This document shows positions 36,249 through 46,741 of a stretch of 64,000 bases of DNA, piece by piece (positions within the stretch are counted from its first letter, which is position 1; each line of letters starts with the position of its first letter). This DNA comes from Micromonospora cathayae (GTDB taxonomy: Bacteria > Actinomycetota > Actinomycetes > Mycobacteriales > Micromonosporaceae): positions 5,981,001 to 6,045,000 of the forward strand of contig NZ_CP118615.1 of the NCBI RefSeq assembly GCF_028993575.1. Direction: 5' to 3'. The notes below the pieces were generated by a model, which saw nothing but the letters and a program-made list of their open reading frames with translations, did no database searches and had not been told where the DNA came from. The translations under genes and the position numbers were made by a program.

Positions 36249-36581
36249 CTAGGCCGGTGCATGGTCGCGCAGGAGGACGGCGATGTCGCGGCGGGCGCGA
36301 GTGAGACGCTCTAGCTCCGAAGCGAGGCCGGCGTCGACCTGGCGCAGCACGTCGGCCGTGACCAGACCCCGCGATCCGGCGGCGCCGATCTTGGCTAACG
36401 GCACACGCAGCTCGACGAGCCGCCGGATGCGGCGCAGGCGGACGAGGTCCGGAACACCGTACTGCTTGTAGCCGTTGTGCCGCCGTGGCGGCTCCTCGAG
36501 CAGCCCGATCCGGTGGTAGTGCCGGACGGTGTTCACCGTCGTGCCGGCCAGCTCGGCAAGTTCGCGGGTACTCCAGGCCAC
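36249..36581 (-). CDS. MerR-family regulator, possibly truncated
   Basis: Protein of 110 residues with a MerR winged HTH at its start (WSTRELAELAGTTVNTVRHY, then HRIGLLEEPPRRHNGYKQY) and the following helical region. Many relatives continue for 150 more residues after the point where this one stops (VLLRDHAPA), so it is a natural short form or lost its effector domain. GTG 36581 has GGAAGGAAG 4 bases upstream. The decayed IS material to its left supports truncation. Confidence 0.78.
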   Translation of the reverse strand: MAWSTRELAELAGTTVNTVRHYHRIGLLEEPPRRHNGYKQYGVPDLVRLRRIRRLVELRVPLAKIGAAGSRGLVTADVLRQVDAGLASELERLTRARRDIAVLLRDHAPA

Positions 36582-36605
36582 GTGACTTCCTTCCCGAGCC
36601 GTCAT

Positions 36606-37031
36606 TTCCGGTGTGGCCGTGCGGCCGACGACGTCGGCTCGCCGGTCCCGATCGTGCCGGACGACGTGTACGGATCACCGCGCCGCACTCTCAGCGGGAC
36701 GTCGCGTACGGCATGAGGACCGTCGTTTCCCAGGTTTCGCCGGTCGATCTCGATGACAGTTGAAGAGCTCATCGCCCCGAGGATCGCGCGACGACATCCG
36801 CACGGTCAGTGCCGCCACGTCAGGGAAAGACATGACGCGGCGGCACTGGCCGGCCCGGACCCGGCGACCGTGCCAGGCGTCGACGGACGTCCACCGCGGA
36901 CCGCCGGCTCCGGGCTTGACTGTGTTCCCCGCACACAGGTTGCACTGGGGCGAGACGTCCGCAGGGACGCCATGCAGAGCACGCAGCGCGGCCCCGCGTC
37001 GCCAGCAGCGGTAGTACGACAGGGAGACCCA
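36606..37031. other. no recognisable gene
   Basis: This 426-base gap between MerR and RidA genes holds only short frames without family features. It probably includes promoters for both flanking genes, but I cannot point to convincing -35/-10 pairs. Confidence 0.4.
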
Positions 37032-37439
37032 ATGACCGTGGAACTCATGCACCCGGACGGACTGCTCAAGCAGACCGACTACTCGCCGGTCGCCGTAGCC
37101 ACCGGATCTCGACTGGTTCTGCTGGCCGGACAGGCCGGCGTCACCCCGGACTTCAGGCCCGCCGCCCCGGATCTGGCCGGTCAGGCCCACACCGCGCTGC
37201 GCAACGTCATCATCGGTGTCAGAGGCGCGGGAGGGGACGTCGGCGACCTTGCGCGACTGACCTTCTACGTCGTGGACTGGGTGCCGGAGAAGTGGGACGA
37301 GTTGCTGGCCGGCATCGCTCGGGCGCAGCAGGACGAGGGGCTGCCCGCACCGACTCCGCCCATCACCGTCATCGGCGTCCAAGCTCTCTTCACGCCCGAG
37401 TTCGTCGTGGAGATCGAAGCGACCGCCGTCCTCGACTGA
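37032..37439 (+). CDS. RidA/YjgF-family protein
   Basis: Protein of 135 residues in the RidA fold, which deaminates reactive enamine/imine intermediates in known members. Visible features are LVLLAGQAGVTPDF, QAHTALRNVIIGVRGAGGD, and the late ITVIGVQALFTPEFVVEIEA. The usual key Arg near the C-terminal strand is not clear (QALF instead of RxxLP), so activity is uncertain. GGGAG lies 5-6 bases before ATG 37032. Confidence 0.85.
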   Translation: MTVELMHPDGLLKQTDYSPVAVATGSRLVLLAGQAGVTPDFRPAAPDLAGQAHTALRNVIIGVRGAGGDVGDLARLTFYVVDWVPEKWDELLAGIARAQQDEGLPAPTPPITVIGVQALFTPEFVVEIEATAVLD

Positions 37440-38340
37440 GGCGCTCGACCAGGACAGCGAACCGGTTCGTGGCTCGCTGCTCCGCGCCTCTGCGATCGCC
37501 GAGCTTCACATCGCCGGGCTCCTGCGCACAACTGCACCATCCGCGCCTTCGCCTACCGGTTCGACCACGAGATGCCGGGTCTACGCAAGTCTCTGTTCTG
37601 TTCCATCGCCGTGCATCGCGGCGGATGACCGCACCTCCGGACCACGGCGCGCGGCGACCACCGACAAACTTGACGGCAGGGGCCTGGCCCGGTGCTCGAC
37701 CAACATCGGCCCCGGCGCTGCGGCGCACACCGTGTCCCTGGCCGGCGGCTTGCCGGTCAGCAGCGTCGATCGTGGCAGTCGCGCAGGCGCTCAGCCGAGC
37801 GCGCTGCACGCCGAAGTACGGTGCGGCTTTCCCGCGGGCGGCCACGGCGGCCGGCCAGTGCACGGCCGCACTACGCGACGCCGAACCGGAACAACAAGCC
37901 GGCCGTCCACCGGAGCCTCGGCCTGCACCTGTCGCACCCCAGAAACACAAACGGTGCGGGCAAGTGTTGACCTTGCCACGCACCGTCGGGATTCGGTTCG
38001 TGTCCGAGGGGGGGGGACCTCAACACGAATTTGCGGCGCCCATGCTCAGCATGGGTGCTCATGCCGAGAGTCTATAGCAATGGAGTCCCACCGACATGAA
38101 AGAGTATGGGTGTCCCATGTTGCTCGGGACACGGCTGGCCCCGAGCGCGACCAGCCGAACTCGGCGCGCCATCCGACGCCACGGCCGGCATGATCATCTG
38201 CGCCTGAGTGCAGATGTCCGGCGGTCCTGCACAGGCCAAGCTGGTAGACGCGGTACCAGGCATGCCCCTGGACAACCAGTGCCGGCATCGCGCTGATTCG
38301 AAGCCGCCAAGCGGAGCGCCTTCCGCGCCGTCGCCTCCCC
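37440..38340. other. gene-free degenerate stretch
   Basis: About 900 bases next to insertion-sequence fragments. No frame has recognisable motifs, and overlapping frames are Arg/Pro/Ala-rich shadows. It is probably residue of earlier insertions and deletions. Confidence 0.35.
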
Positions 38341-38342
38341 GC

Positions 38343-38585
38343 TCGGCGAAGCCGGCGGTTCTCCTCGGCCATCTCGCTGGTAGGCCGATCCGTGCGCTCA
38401 CCCGCCTCGGCCTCGGCCTGCCGGATCCAGTTCCGCAACGCCTCGTGATGCACACCGAGTTGCTCGGCCAGACGCCGGATCACCGGCTTCGAATCCGACT
38501 CACGGTACAAGCGCACAGCGCGCTGACGCAGATCATCGGGGTACTTCTTCGGTGCTGCCACGGACGACTTCCTCCCCACGGCCAT
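38343..38585 (-). pseudogene. IS3-type transposase OrfA fragment
   Basis: The frame from ATG 38585 reads KKYPDDLRQRAVRLYRESD and QLGVHHEALRNWIRQAEAE, the HTH of an IS3-family OrfA, with the expected MAEENRRLR coiled-coil start. It then changes to unrelated Arg-rich sequence. The catalytic OrfB is absent. It is a truncated element. Confidence 0.75.
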
Positions 38586-38624
38586 CAGACCATGATCAAG
38601 AAGCTCCACGAAGGCGGGGGTAGC

Positions 38625-38830
38625 TCAACCGCGGCGGCGACCGACCCTTCAACCGAGCGCTCTACACCGTCGCGCTGGTCCGCATCGACCACGACCCTCG
38701 CACCCACGAATACGTCACCCGCCGCACCCGCGAAGGACGCACCAAACGCGAGATCATGCGCAGCCTCAAGCGCTACATCAGCCGGCAACTCTTCCGGACC
38801 CTGAACGGCGCCCACTCAGCCACCAGCACC
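38625..38830 (+). pseudogene. IS110-family transposase C-terminal fragment
   Basis: After an in-frame TAG, the frame reads LNRGGDRPFNRALYTVALV and DPRTHEYVTRRTREGRTKR, then LKRYISRQLFRTL. This is the C-terminal end of IS110/IS1111 transposases (NRAL...DPRT...RRT.EGKT..EI.RCLKR). The N-terminal catalytic part is missing. Confidence 0.75.
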
Positions 38831-38857
38831 ACTGACAGCTATAGAAGCATCTCACTA

Positions 38858-39592
38858 CTAAGAAGAAGCGCGCCTAAGAGCACGGATCACGACGCCAAGG
38901 AGACGAGACCGCAGGGCGAAATAGGATAATTCCCCTGGCGCCGCAATCTTTCGGCGATCCGGATTGGCTAGGAACGCGGTCTGGTCACGGCGCAGCTCCA
39001 GCCTTTTCTCGAGGTAACCTTCCGGCAGTGATGGTGCGTCCACCGCTTCAGTTGCTTGATTCCACTCCCGGAGATCATTGATTGCCTCGACGAACTGGGC
39101 GCGCCCCTCGCTTGAGGTTTCCCGCCCCATCGCATCCTTAAGCGCCTTCTCGGCTGATTGGGAATTGAGCCGAAACGAGGTGATCACGTCGAGGGCCCCA
39201 GTTTTGGACTTCGAGTCATCGAGGAAGCGAACGTATAGATCGAGGTGGGCCTCAAGCAACTGCCGGCACAAGACGATCAAATTGGTCGGCTCGCCCCGCC
39301 ACTGTATGTAATCTGGGCTCGCGGCTTCAGCGTTCCCAAGCCTTCGCAAGAGTGTCAACAACAATGCAGGGTCGGGAGTCTCGATGCTGCGAAGGTCGTG
39401 CACTATTCGACAAATTGCATACGGTGTCGCTTCATAGGCGTTTTCATTCCACGCTAGATCATGCACAAGCGTCATGAACGCGCGCTCCCGCACAACTGCA
39501 TCCTTTGACACAAGTTGCGCCAAGAGAATCGGAATGTGCTCAGACAAACCACCCGCACATCCGATCCTGGACCAGTCCGGGTCGATCCCCAT
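38858..39592 (-). CDS. HEAT-like helical repeat protein, unknown function
   Basis: Protein of 244 residues, predominantly helical. The first 90 residues look like HEAT-type repeats (LSEHIPILLAQLVSKDAVVR, ERAFMTLVHDLAW). The gene has clearly lower G+C than its surroundings, a sign of transfer. Its position beside transposase fragments and other orphan genes fits an accessory or immunity-like gene, but no partner is seen. Confidence 0.65.
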   Translation of the reverse strand: MGIDPDWSRIGCAGGLSEHIPILLAQLVSKDAVVRERAFMTLVHDLAWNENAYEATPYAICRIVHDLRSIETPDPALLLTLLRRLGNAEAASPDYIQWRGEPTNLIVLCRQLLEAHLDLYVRFLDDSKSKTGALDVITSFRLNSQSAEKALKDAMGRETSSEGRAQFVEAINDLREWNQATEAVDAPSLPEGYLEKRLELRRDQTAFLANPDRRKIAAPGELSYFALRSRLLGVVIRALRRASS

Positions 39593-40250
39593 GACAGCAA
39601 TTCTACAGCAAGCTCATCTCATCACCAATGCTCGGCCATTCATCCGCGGACGAGTGGCTCTTACTTTGAACCTCAACGGACAAACTCCAGCTGGGCCCTG
39701 GAGGAAGGCTAAGGGCAGGAGCAAGGGCACCAGAAGGCGACGCACCCCTTACTGAAAGGCGAAATCAGAACTCTCCAAGGACCTCTGGCCCGGCGGCAGC
39801 CGCAGCAATTCACCGGACCAGAGGCCGCAGAGTCAAATTCACCGTGACCGAATTTGCCGAGCCCTACAATACTCCGATCAGGGCGCTCTCTTGTTTCACG
39901 GTTACTGTTACCGAAAGGCGGTACCTGGGGGGAACTGGTGCGGCCGGAGACCTGACAATTGGCACACCAGACACACGTCCCACGGAACCCAGCCTGCGCT
40001 TCTATTGTAGCCTAGCGGAGTTGAGTAGCGCAGGGCTCGGGAATCTAGAAGGCCACCGACGGATTCGCGGATCTTCAGCTCTGCGATATCTTCCCCGCAA
40101 AGGTAGATGCTCGCAGGAGTATCCATCGAGACACTTACATATTCGAGTTAATGACAGCCCGCGACGGGCTCTTACCCGTCCCGGGCGGCCGATATGATCG
40201 ATAGAAGTCGATCAGTGGACTCGGTCACATCATCTGAGGGCTACGGGTCT
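39593..40250. other. A+T-richer gap without a supportable gene
   Basis: This stretch of about 650 bases is poorer in G+C than most of the window. Frames at 39844-40197 (+) and 39908-40126 (-) overlap each other and show no family features or ribosome-binding sites. I do not call either as a gene. Confidence 0.4.
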
Positions 40251-40856
40251 TCACCGGCCTTCGCCGGTCTCGTCGTCGGGCCGGTCGCGGATGCGCTGCT
40301 GCTCGGTCAACCACTGCACGACCGCCCGCTTGCCCGCCCGATAGTTGAGGTAGTCCTGCGCGTCGACCTTGCCGCCACTGAACTTGTCCAGAATGGCGAC
40401 CACCTGCTCGGGCGGAAGAGTGAAGTTCTCCAGTGACTCCAGGCCGTACACCCGCCGCCCCTCGTTCCTGCGGTTGAAGCGCCTCCTGATCCGCGCACCG
40501 GGCGCCACCTGGATCTCCAACACCGGGTTGCTCCAGTCGGTGCCAATCTGCACCGCCGTCAACATCTCCACCGAACTCCACGGCAGCCGCGTCGTGGCAC
40601 CACGCGTCCGAACAGTCATCCCCGCCTCGTCGATGTCGATGTAGAACGACCAGAAGAGGGCGACCAACGCCAAGGCGGCACCGAGAAACATAGCCGCGCT
40701 GGCGTACATGAAAGGCCCTGAGTTGTTGAAGGCAGAGGTCGGATCCGCCGCAGAACCCAGGGCCGCGCCCCAACCACAAGCTCCAAGGAGAGCCACAAAC
40801 AAAGCGCTCCCGCGCATCTTCGCCGTGTTCCGTCGCAGCCGCACCCCTTCGCCCAT
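40251..40856 (-). CDS. two-helix membrane protein with PH-like soluble part, unknown function
   Basis: Protein of 201 residues. Two membrane helices fall near residues 17-36 (SALFVALLGACGWGAALG) and 48-70 (MYASAAMFLGAALALVALFW). They are followed by a beta-rich part (YIDIDEAGMTVRTRGATTRL, PWSSVEMLTAVQIG) resembling bacterial PH domains of small membrane proteins. ATG 40856 starts the frame MGEGVRLRRN. No partner gene is adjacent. Confidence 0.65.
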   Translation of the reverse strand: MGEGVRLRRNTAKMRGSALFVALLGACGWGAALGSAADPTSAFNNSGPFMYASAAMFLGAALALVALFWSFYIDIDEAGMTVRTRGATTRLPWSSVEMLTAVQIGTDWSNPVLEIQVAPGARIRRRFNRRNEGRRVYGLESLENFTLPPEQVVAILDKFSGGKVDAQDYLNYRAGKRAVVQWLTEQQRIRDRPDDETGEGR

Positions 40857-41217
40857 CAGACCATCATCACCGCACGGCCCATCCGACCGAAGACCTCTAC
40901 ACCCGGGTATCTCCTCGACCGGCGTCCCGCACAACCGTCAGATCCACCGCCACCACACGCGCTCTTGGCGGCTGCTGTGCTGGTGTACGCCCTAGCCCGG
41001 TCTGGGTAGGCACCCGCCTGGATCGCCTCCGACGTACCCTGGCCTGCGACCGCGCCTCTGCTGCCACCCCGCCCGCCAGGGCCGTACCACTACGCCAAGC
41101 GCAAGCCCCTCAACCACCGCAACATGCCTGCGGGTTCCTGTCCGGGCTCTACACCGCGATCCCCTGGGAGTAGGGTCTGCTGCACCGATCGATGACACCT
41201 GACTGGGCGTTCCAACC
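40857..41217. other. no recognisable gene
   Basis: The 361-base gap has only short overlapping frames with biased composition. I see no promoter, hairpin or family motif worth naming. Confidence 0.4.
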
Positions 41218-41544
41218 TCAGTCGAGGTCGTGAGTAACTATGGCGTCGTGCCCGGCGGCCTGCAGGACCGCAGCGAAGCCGTTAGCCCAGGCGGTCGCCG
41301 GTTCGTAGTCGAACGTCGGCGCGCTCAGCGTGACCCCGTCGCCGTCTCCGTCGCGGTGGGCGTGCTCGTGCTCGATCAGCCAGGCCGAAAGCGGAGTGGT
41401 GTGGTCGGGAAGGTGGACCCAGGCGAACCCCACCATTCCTTCGGGGTAGACCTCGACGCCGTCCGGGCCGCCTTCGAGCGCCAGTGGTGTCGGCCGACAC
41501 GCACGTTGTGCCGCGTCGGCAATCTCAACGGCGATCGCATACAA
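41218..41544 (-). CDS. uncharacterised protein, probably 5'-truncated
   Basis: Frame of 108 codons from a TTG, reading AIAVEIADAAQRACRPTPLA and ending near AVLQAAGHDAIVTHDLD. Before the TTG, the same frame continues with plausible protein text (EQDEALATGDPAAL) but without a good start. The gene may have lost its 5' end. The family is not recognised. Confidence 0.4.
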   Translation of the reverse strand: MYAIAVEIADAAQRACRPTPLALEGGPDGVEVYPEGMVGFAWVHLPDHTTPLSAWLIEHEHAHRDGDGDGVTLSAPTFDYEPATAWANGFAAVLQAAGHDAIVTHDLD

Positions 41545-41618
41545 CGCGGCCGGGTCACCTGTGGCCAGGGCCTCGTCCTGCTCGACCAGGTGGTCCTTCT
41601 TGCCGGGGGTGACGGTGA

Positions 41619-41843
41619 CAAGTTGGGCGGGACTACGACTTCGACGGTGGCCGCTGGACCGCGCGGGACGCCTCCGGCGAGGAGCCGTTCGCCTCGGTGA
41701 TCGCGGGAGTACTGAGCGGCTGGGACCCGGAGTACGACGAGGCTGGCCAACTGATCGGCGGCACCATGCACGTCGGCGACCGGGCGGTGCGGCTGGGACT
41801 GTGGGAGGGTGAGGTGACCTCGTACGCTGTCGGCCGTGGGTGA
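41619..41843 (+). pseudogene. 3' fragment of an unknown protein
   Basis: A 74-codon frame opens after two TGA codons and reads YDFDGGRWTARDASGEEPFA then LSGWDPEYDEAGQLIGG, stopping at 41843. It has coding character but no start. Its stop overlaps the start of the next short gene by 8 bases, an operon-like arrangement that survived loss of the 5' part. Confidence 0.45.
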
Positions 41844-42057
41844 CTTCCTCGAGGCGACGCTGGCTCGGGTGCCGGGCGGATTCGACCTGCCGGAGCCGCT
41901 GCGCCTGCTCTTCGCCTGGGTCGACGAGCAGGGTTTCGTGGTGAAAGGGACCGACGGGGATCTGTACGGATCATTGAGCAATAGCGGCTGGGTGGGCACC
42001 TCGATTGAGTTGCGTGGCTACACCGCCGAGCAGACTCAGCGCCGTGGGTTTAGGTAG
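41836..42057 (+). CDS. short uncharacterised protein
   Basis: Protein of 73 residues starting at GTG 41836 (GDFLEATLARVPGGFDLPEP). It ends at 42057, overlapping the next frame. The text looks coding and acidic, like the N-terminus of a small immunity-type protein, but I cannot assign a family. It could be a fragment. Confidence 0.4.
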   Translation: MGDFLEATLARVPGGFDLPEPLRLLFAWVDEQGFVVKGTDGDLYGSLSNSGWVGTSIELRGYTAEQTQRRGFR

Positions 42058-45000
42058 ATTTCGGTGGCGGCGGACGGGGGCTGCTGTGTGGGCTTGGGCC
42101 GCTGCTGCGGCCTGGGTCTTCGGCACCACAGTTTGGCCGCGGATTCCCCTTGCCGTAGGTGATGCCGGCCGGGGCTTCCAAGCCGCCGCGAGCCTGGCTA
42201 TGTCGGCCATTGTCGCCGCGTTGCTGGTCCTGCTGCCGACAGTTGGGCTGGTCGCTATGCAGCTGCTCTCGCCGTTCTCCTGGCGGGCTGCGAGGGTCGT
42301 CTTCAATTGGTCCAGCGCCATGAGTGTGTGGCTGCCGTCGCTGGCCTGGGCGTCGTGCTACCCATGGTCGCGGCGGTCAATCCCTCCCCGTTCGCGACCC
42401 GCCTGGCGTTCGCCGGCTTCGGAACGGCGCTGCTGCTCTTGGCCGATGCGATCTGGCGTGGATGGCGTCGGGCCAACCCAGGTTGGCTTGTGAGCCACAC
42501 AGCGCGGAGAGTTGCCGCCCTCGCTGGCCGTACTTCCCGAGAACAACGGGCTCTGGCAGCCGCGACGGAGTTGCTCGCCGAGCTTGTCGGCACCACCCGC
42601 CTGCCCATCGGGCAGTACCGGACGGCGGCAGCAACCTGGGCCCTAGTTCTCGTGCGGCGCTGGCACGCCGGTGAGCGACCGGAGGAGATCGCCCGAGCCG
42701 TCCGGCTGGTGGCGGCCGGCCTGCGTCGGGAGCCTGACGCCGGTCGGGAGGACGTGATCGCCGCGCTCGCGGCCCTGGGTGTTCACCTCAGTCGTGATCG
42801 CGTGGTGGCCGAAGCGGTGATCGAAACTCTCGGCGACCTAGCGCAGCGGGCCCGAGGAGCCGGCCGGTACGTACATGGTGAGATCCTGCTCGACGCCCTC
42901 GTGGACGTCATCGGGGCGCGGCTGGCCAATCTCCTACAACCGCGCATTCTTCCGGCACTGAGACCGCCGTCGCCCACCGTCAGCGGCCGTCGGCGGCACC
43001 GCGCCTTAGCTGAACTGGACGGGAGGCCGGCACACGCTGCCGAAGACAGACTCCAACTCTTCGCTGAGCGCAGCAGCGTCGAGAACGGGGACACGGTCGG
43101 TATGCGGCGAGGGCACGGCCCGACGGATGCATTTAGTCCAGGGCAGGGGCGCCGGCGACGGGTGTCACGCTCGGTGCGCGAGGCGATGGACGATGCGACC
43201 CGTCTTGACGATGCGACCCGTCTTGCAGTGGACGCTCAGAAACTTCTAGCGATCTTCGCATCGGTCGCACACACGCAGCCCGCGACACAAGTGACGGCGG
43301 GCTCATCAGCCGACATGCGGACGAGGAGCGGTGACGCCTACGACCTCTTCCTTGCTGAGGTGAATCGTCTCGCCTCCATGCTCGCCGCGCCCGCGCCGGA
43401 GAGTGCGGCCTGGCCAGCCGGGTGGCAGGGCAGTGCCGCGTTTGAAGTCGACGTACGACGCCTCGGGCATCTCGCAAACCAGCTCTACTCGACCTATCGG
43501 ATGCCACCCACCGATGCCGTCGAAGAACAACTAGAACTCATCGCTTCCCGGCTGACCGAGGACATCAGTCCGGCCCGTCCGCTGCCCCCAGATCGCACCG
43601 GATGGCGCACCACCCACACGCCCGACCCGACTGGGCCCCGCCGTGGCCGTCGGCGAGACGCTGGCCGAGCTCGCGGTGGCCGCCTTCCAGGCCGGCTTCG
43701 ATCGGCAAGCGCTACTGGCGGGGCGGAGGCTCCTCAGCGCAGCGACGATGGCAGCCACCGCAGGCGATGGACGAGCGGTCCAGGTCTACACGCAGGCACT
43801 CGACCGCGTGGCCCAACAGCTCAGGCGGGGTCCCAGTAGCGATACGGACGCCAACCGGCACCGCTCATCGCTGGTGCTCGCCGGCCTTATCGCCGAGTTT
43901 GACCCGCTCCTATCAGCGGCTCCGCCCGGCCACCAGGCAGACGAAGCAATCAACGAGCTGGTTGACTGGCTGCCGTGGCGGACCGAGGGAAATCCCTACC
44001 CGCTTGCCGCCGCAGCCTGGCAGGCCCGATTGATCGCCGCCGGCTGGCTGGTCCACAGCCCAGCAAGGCGCCGCCGCCGGCCTGCCCTCGCCATTCAGCC
44101 ACAGACACTCCCGCACACCCTGATCGCGAAGGCTGAGGAAGAACTCCGCCTCCACCTGCGCGTCGATGATCCGACCTACCCGGCCGTCTACCTGTTCACT
44201 CTGTGGGCCCACGCGATCGCCGCCGTTCACGAAGGCGACCGTGGCGCCGCCCAACACCTACACGAGTACCTCACACGGGTCCTAGACGAGTACGACACGG
44301 ACGAGCAGGACGATGACGATGCCAGCTGGCCGGCCACCGAGCAGGGAAACCAAGTCGAAGACGAATGCGACGAGGTCCCCGGCACCCGACGAATGCATCC
44401 CCAGCTTCGTCGTCTCATCGCAGGGGCCATCGACTGGTCGGCAAATGCTGAAAACGGTCGACGTGAGGTGGTTCTACCGGGGCCGCGCGCGCCAGGCCTA
44501 CACGACAGCCTTCGGAAGGCTTTAGCAGCGTCCGGCCTCATCGAACGGCGCTACCACGGCTTACCCGAACGTGGTGGTTCGTACCTCGTGGTGGTCGAGG
44601 AACCAGACGGCAGCCGGCGGCTCCTGCGCGACAGCGAAGCAGGCGCCCGGGGCCTGTTCGCCTGGGGCTACGGCGGCACCGGCCCCCACACCTTGGCCGA
44701 CGTCCTCACCGACGATATCCTTGCCGACTTCAACCGCTGCCCTGACTGCTTCGGCGCCGTCCAATGCGCCGCCGGTCTCATACGCTGCCGGACCTGCCAC
44801 AACACAGGACTCCGGGTGGAACGGTGGCACATCGCCAGCGCACTCGTCCGCAGGGTGATCTCCTCGTTGCCCAAGCATCCGGCAGCCGCGCCAACCATCC
44901 CCGAGGCCGAATGGTCCATGACGCGCTCAGCACTGCTCTCCGAGGCATGCCGGATCCAAGCGGGCGGCCACGGTGACCAGGCGCCGACAAAACAGCGATC

Positions 45001-45070
45001 ACAGCGGTCTCTACCCACAGAGGGCTGTCCCCAAGTCCCTCGGTCTTCGGCTGAGCCGCTTCCGGCCTGA
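42044..45070 (+). pseudogene. large membrane protein gene interrupted by two frameshifts
   Basis: Three frames together read as one protein of roughly 1000 residues. The first frame, from GTG 42044, gives membrane helices AAVWAWAAAAAWVFG and LAMSAIVAALLVLLPTVGLV. It shifts near 42310-42350 to a frame giving VAAVAGLGVVLPMVAAVNP and LAFAGFGTALLLLADAIW, then a long helical cytoplasmic region. A second shift near 43640 leads to the last frame (VAVGETLAELAVAAFQAGF and onward), which ends with a Cys cluster CPDCFGAVQCAAG...CRTCH that could bind zinc. The family is not recognised. Either the gene is dead or the assembly has two indels. Confidence 0.55.
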
Positions 45071-45326
45071 GTCGCAGCGTCCCCAGAAGGTCCGCGTCCT
45101 CCACGCGGCGCTGTTCCCCCGTAGGACGGCGGCCAGCAGGAACTCCCCACGGGCGGCCAGTTAGCGGGGAGCTATCTGGCCGCGTCCGATTACCCTGCGT
45201 GGATATTGGGATGGAGTCGTCGTCCGTTCAAGCTAGCCTCGCCGAGTGAGTTTCAGCGCCTACGCCCGGCATGTTCGCAACCCAGCGCTGCCCCATCGAC
45301 GCCGGGTATCGGCGCTCCGGTCCTGA

Positions 45327-45895
45327 GTGCAGATGTACCGGCCGATCGGCTTTCACGCGACCCTGAGTTTCCTGCGAGTGGTGGCTGGGCCGTTCGAGCG
45401 TGACGAGGTAGCCCTGCTGCGCGCGCTCAAAGCCCTGAGCGCGAGCCGGACCGGCTGGCACGCCGAACTCCGCGAGTACGCCGCGCCGCGCCGCCAAGCG
45501 TCGGGGGCAGCGAAGCCCTCGCCCGAACGACCCGAATCCCAACCAGGGCCCTCGATGCTGGTACGGGGCACCGCAGCAGGCCGCCGTGCATGCCTTGGCG
45601 TTCTGGCGTCGCAAGCGCCTGCCCTCCCTGCTGGCCTGGCCCGACACGATCGCGTCGCAAGTCGATTCCTGCGTCACCGCATGCCTTACGACGGGAGGAT
45701 CTCACGCCCGTCCAACGGCAACATCTGGCCGCCGCGGTCGATACGCTCCAGCACCGAACTCAGGCCGACCTGTGGCATGAAGTCCAGGCCGCCTACTTCC
45801 GGACGCGAGATCTGTTGACGGTCGCTTGGTATGTCCGTACCGCCGCCGATGCCATGCCGGGTTCAGGGCCACCGGTTTTCGATCACAGAAAGTGA
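45327..45895 (+). pseudogene. fragmented unknown gene
   Basis: Pieces of coding-like text occur in successive frames: IGFHATLSFLRVVAGPFERD (45330 onward), then AFWRRKRLPSLLAWPDTIAS (around 45600), then HLAAAVDTLQHRTQADLWHE (around 45720). They look like one decayed gene with at least two frameshifts. No family is recognised. Confidence 0.35.
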
Positions 45896-46024
45896 CGAGC
45901 GAAGGTGGCCGTACCCGGGGAGTACAGCTGGCCACCAACAGCCGTACCAGAGTTTCCGCTCTCTAGCGCCGGGGGCAGGCGAAGGACGAGGTGGACAGGG
46001 ACTACACCTACGCCGAGGCCGCGG

Positions 46025-46245
46025 CGAAGCTTCGCATCGCGCATCCTCCAACAGGCCGCCCGCCACCCGGCGCAATACGTGGCCTTCGACCTCCTGGCGG
46101 ACAGTTGCTCCTCGACGCCCCGCTCATCGAGCGTCGCGCCCGACTGGCGTACCTGCTCGCAGAGGCTCCGCCGCAAGTCATCCTGACTTCGCAGGCCGAA
46201 GTTTCCGAGTGGCTGACTGGGCGGCGGGAATTGAGGGCGTGTTGA
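46025..46245 (+). pseudogene. ATP-dependent DNA ligase fragment
   Basis: Two adjoining frames read QQAARHPAQYVAFDLLA (46050-46100) and then LLLDAPLIERRARLAYLLAE (46105-46165). Together they match the part of ATP-dependent DNA ligases after the nucleotidyl-transfer site (AFDLL...G..L...P..ERR..LE.LL). The frame changes near 46100, and both the lysine motif and the C-terminal OB domain are missing. Confidence 0.55.
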
Positions 46246-46501
46246 AGCTTGAACTCCGAGCGGGTCTCCATGCCGGAGCGGCCAGCGCTGCGGTCCACCT
46301 GAATCCGACACGCCGCCGCCCCGCTGCCCGATGCCGGGCGCGGGGCGGCGTCGCTTGGCCGCCGATTACCTCTCTCGCAAACTGACCCGATCGCTAAATT
46401 CAAAATCTTGGAGACGGCGTTTCACGCTCGGCCTACCAGGGCCCTCTTACCTACCGGAGCCGCGCGCACCGGGTGCCGGCCGAGGACAAGCGAGGTTCGG
46501 T

Positions 46502-46741
46502 TTGGACATCATCAGCTGGGGTTGGATCGTCGCCGCGGTGGCCGGCGAACTCACCGCTCTGGCGGCGTTTTGGATCCGCGCGCGGTGGCGCGCCCAAGCG
46601 GAGAAGGCCCGGGGCGACTCGCTGATCGCAATCGCCGAGGCGCTGCCCGGCGGCAGCCGGCTTCGCGAGCAGCGGGCCGACGGGTCATGCACCACGCTGA
46701 CGGTGCTCACCACCAGCCGGCAGGGGGGCCGCCGTGGATGA
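46502..46741 (+). CDS. small single-helix membrane protein upstream of sigma factor
   Basis: Protein of 79 residues from TTG 46502, with GAGG about 6 bases upstream. One membrane helix (GWIVAAVAGELTALAAFWI) is followed by a basic stretch and a polar tail. Its stop overlaps the sigma-factor start by 8 bases. It could be a short membrane partner of the sigma factor, which is inference. Confidence 0.6.
   Translation: MDIISWGWIVAAVAGELTALAAFWIRARWRAQAEKARGDSLIAIAEALPGGSRLREQRADGSCTTLTVLTTSRQGGRRG

Noticed and set aside
39844..40197. 117-codon plus-strand frame in the A+T-richer gap
   Set aside because: No ribosome-binding site or family feature, and an equally open frame lies on the other strand.
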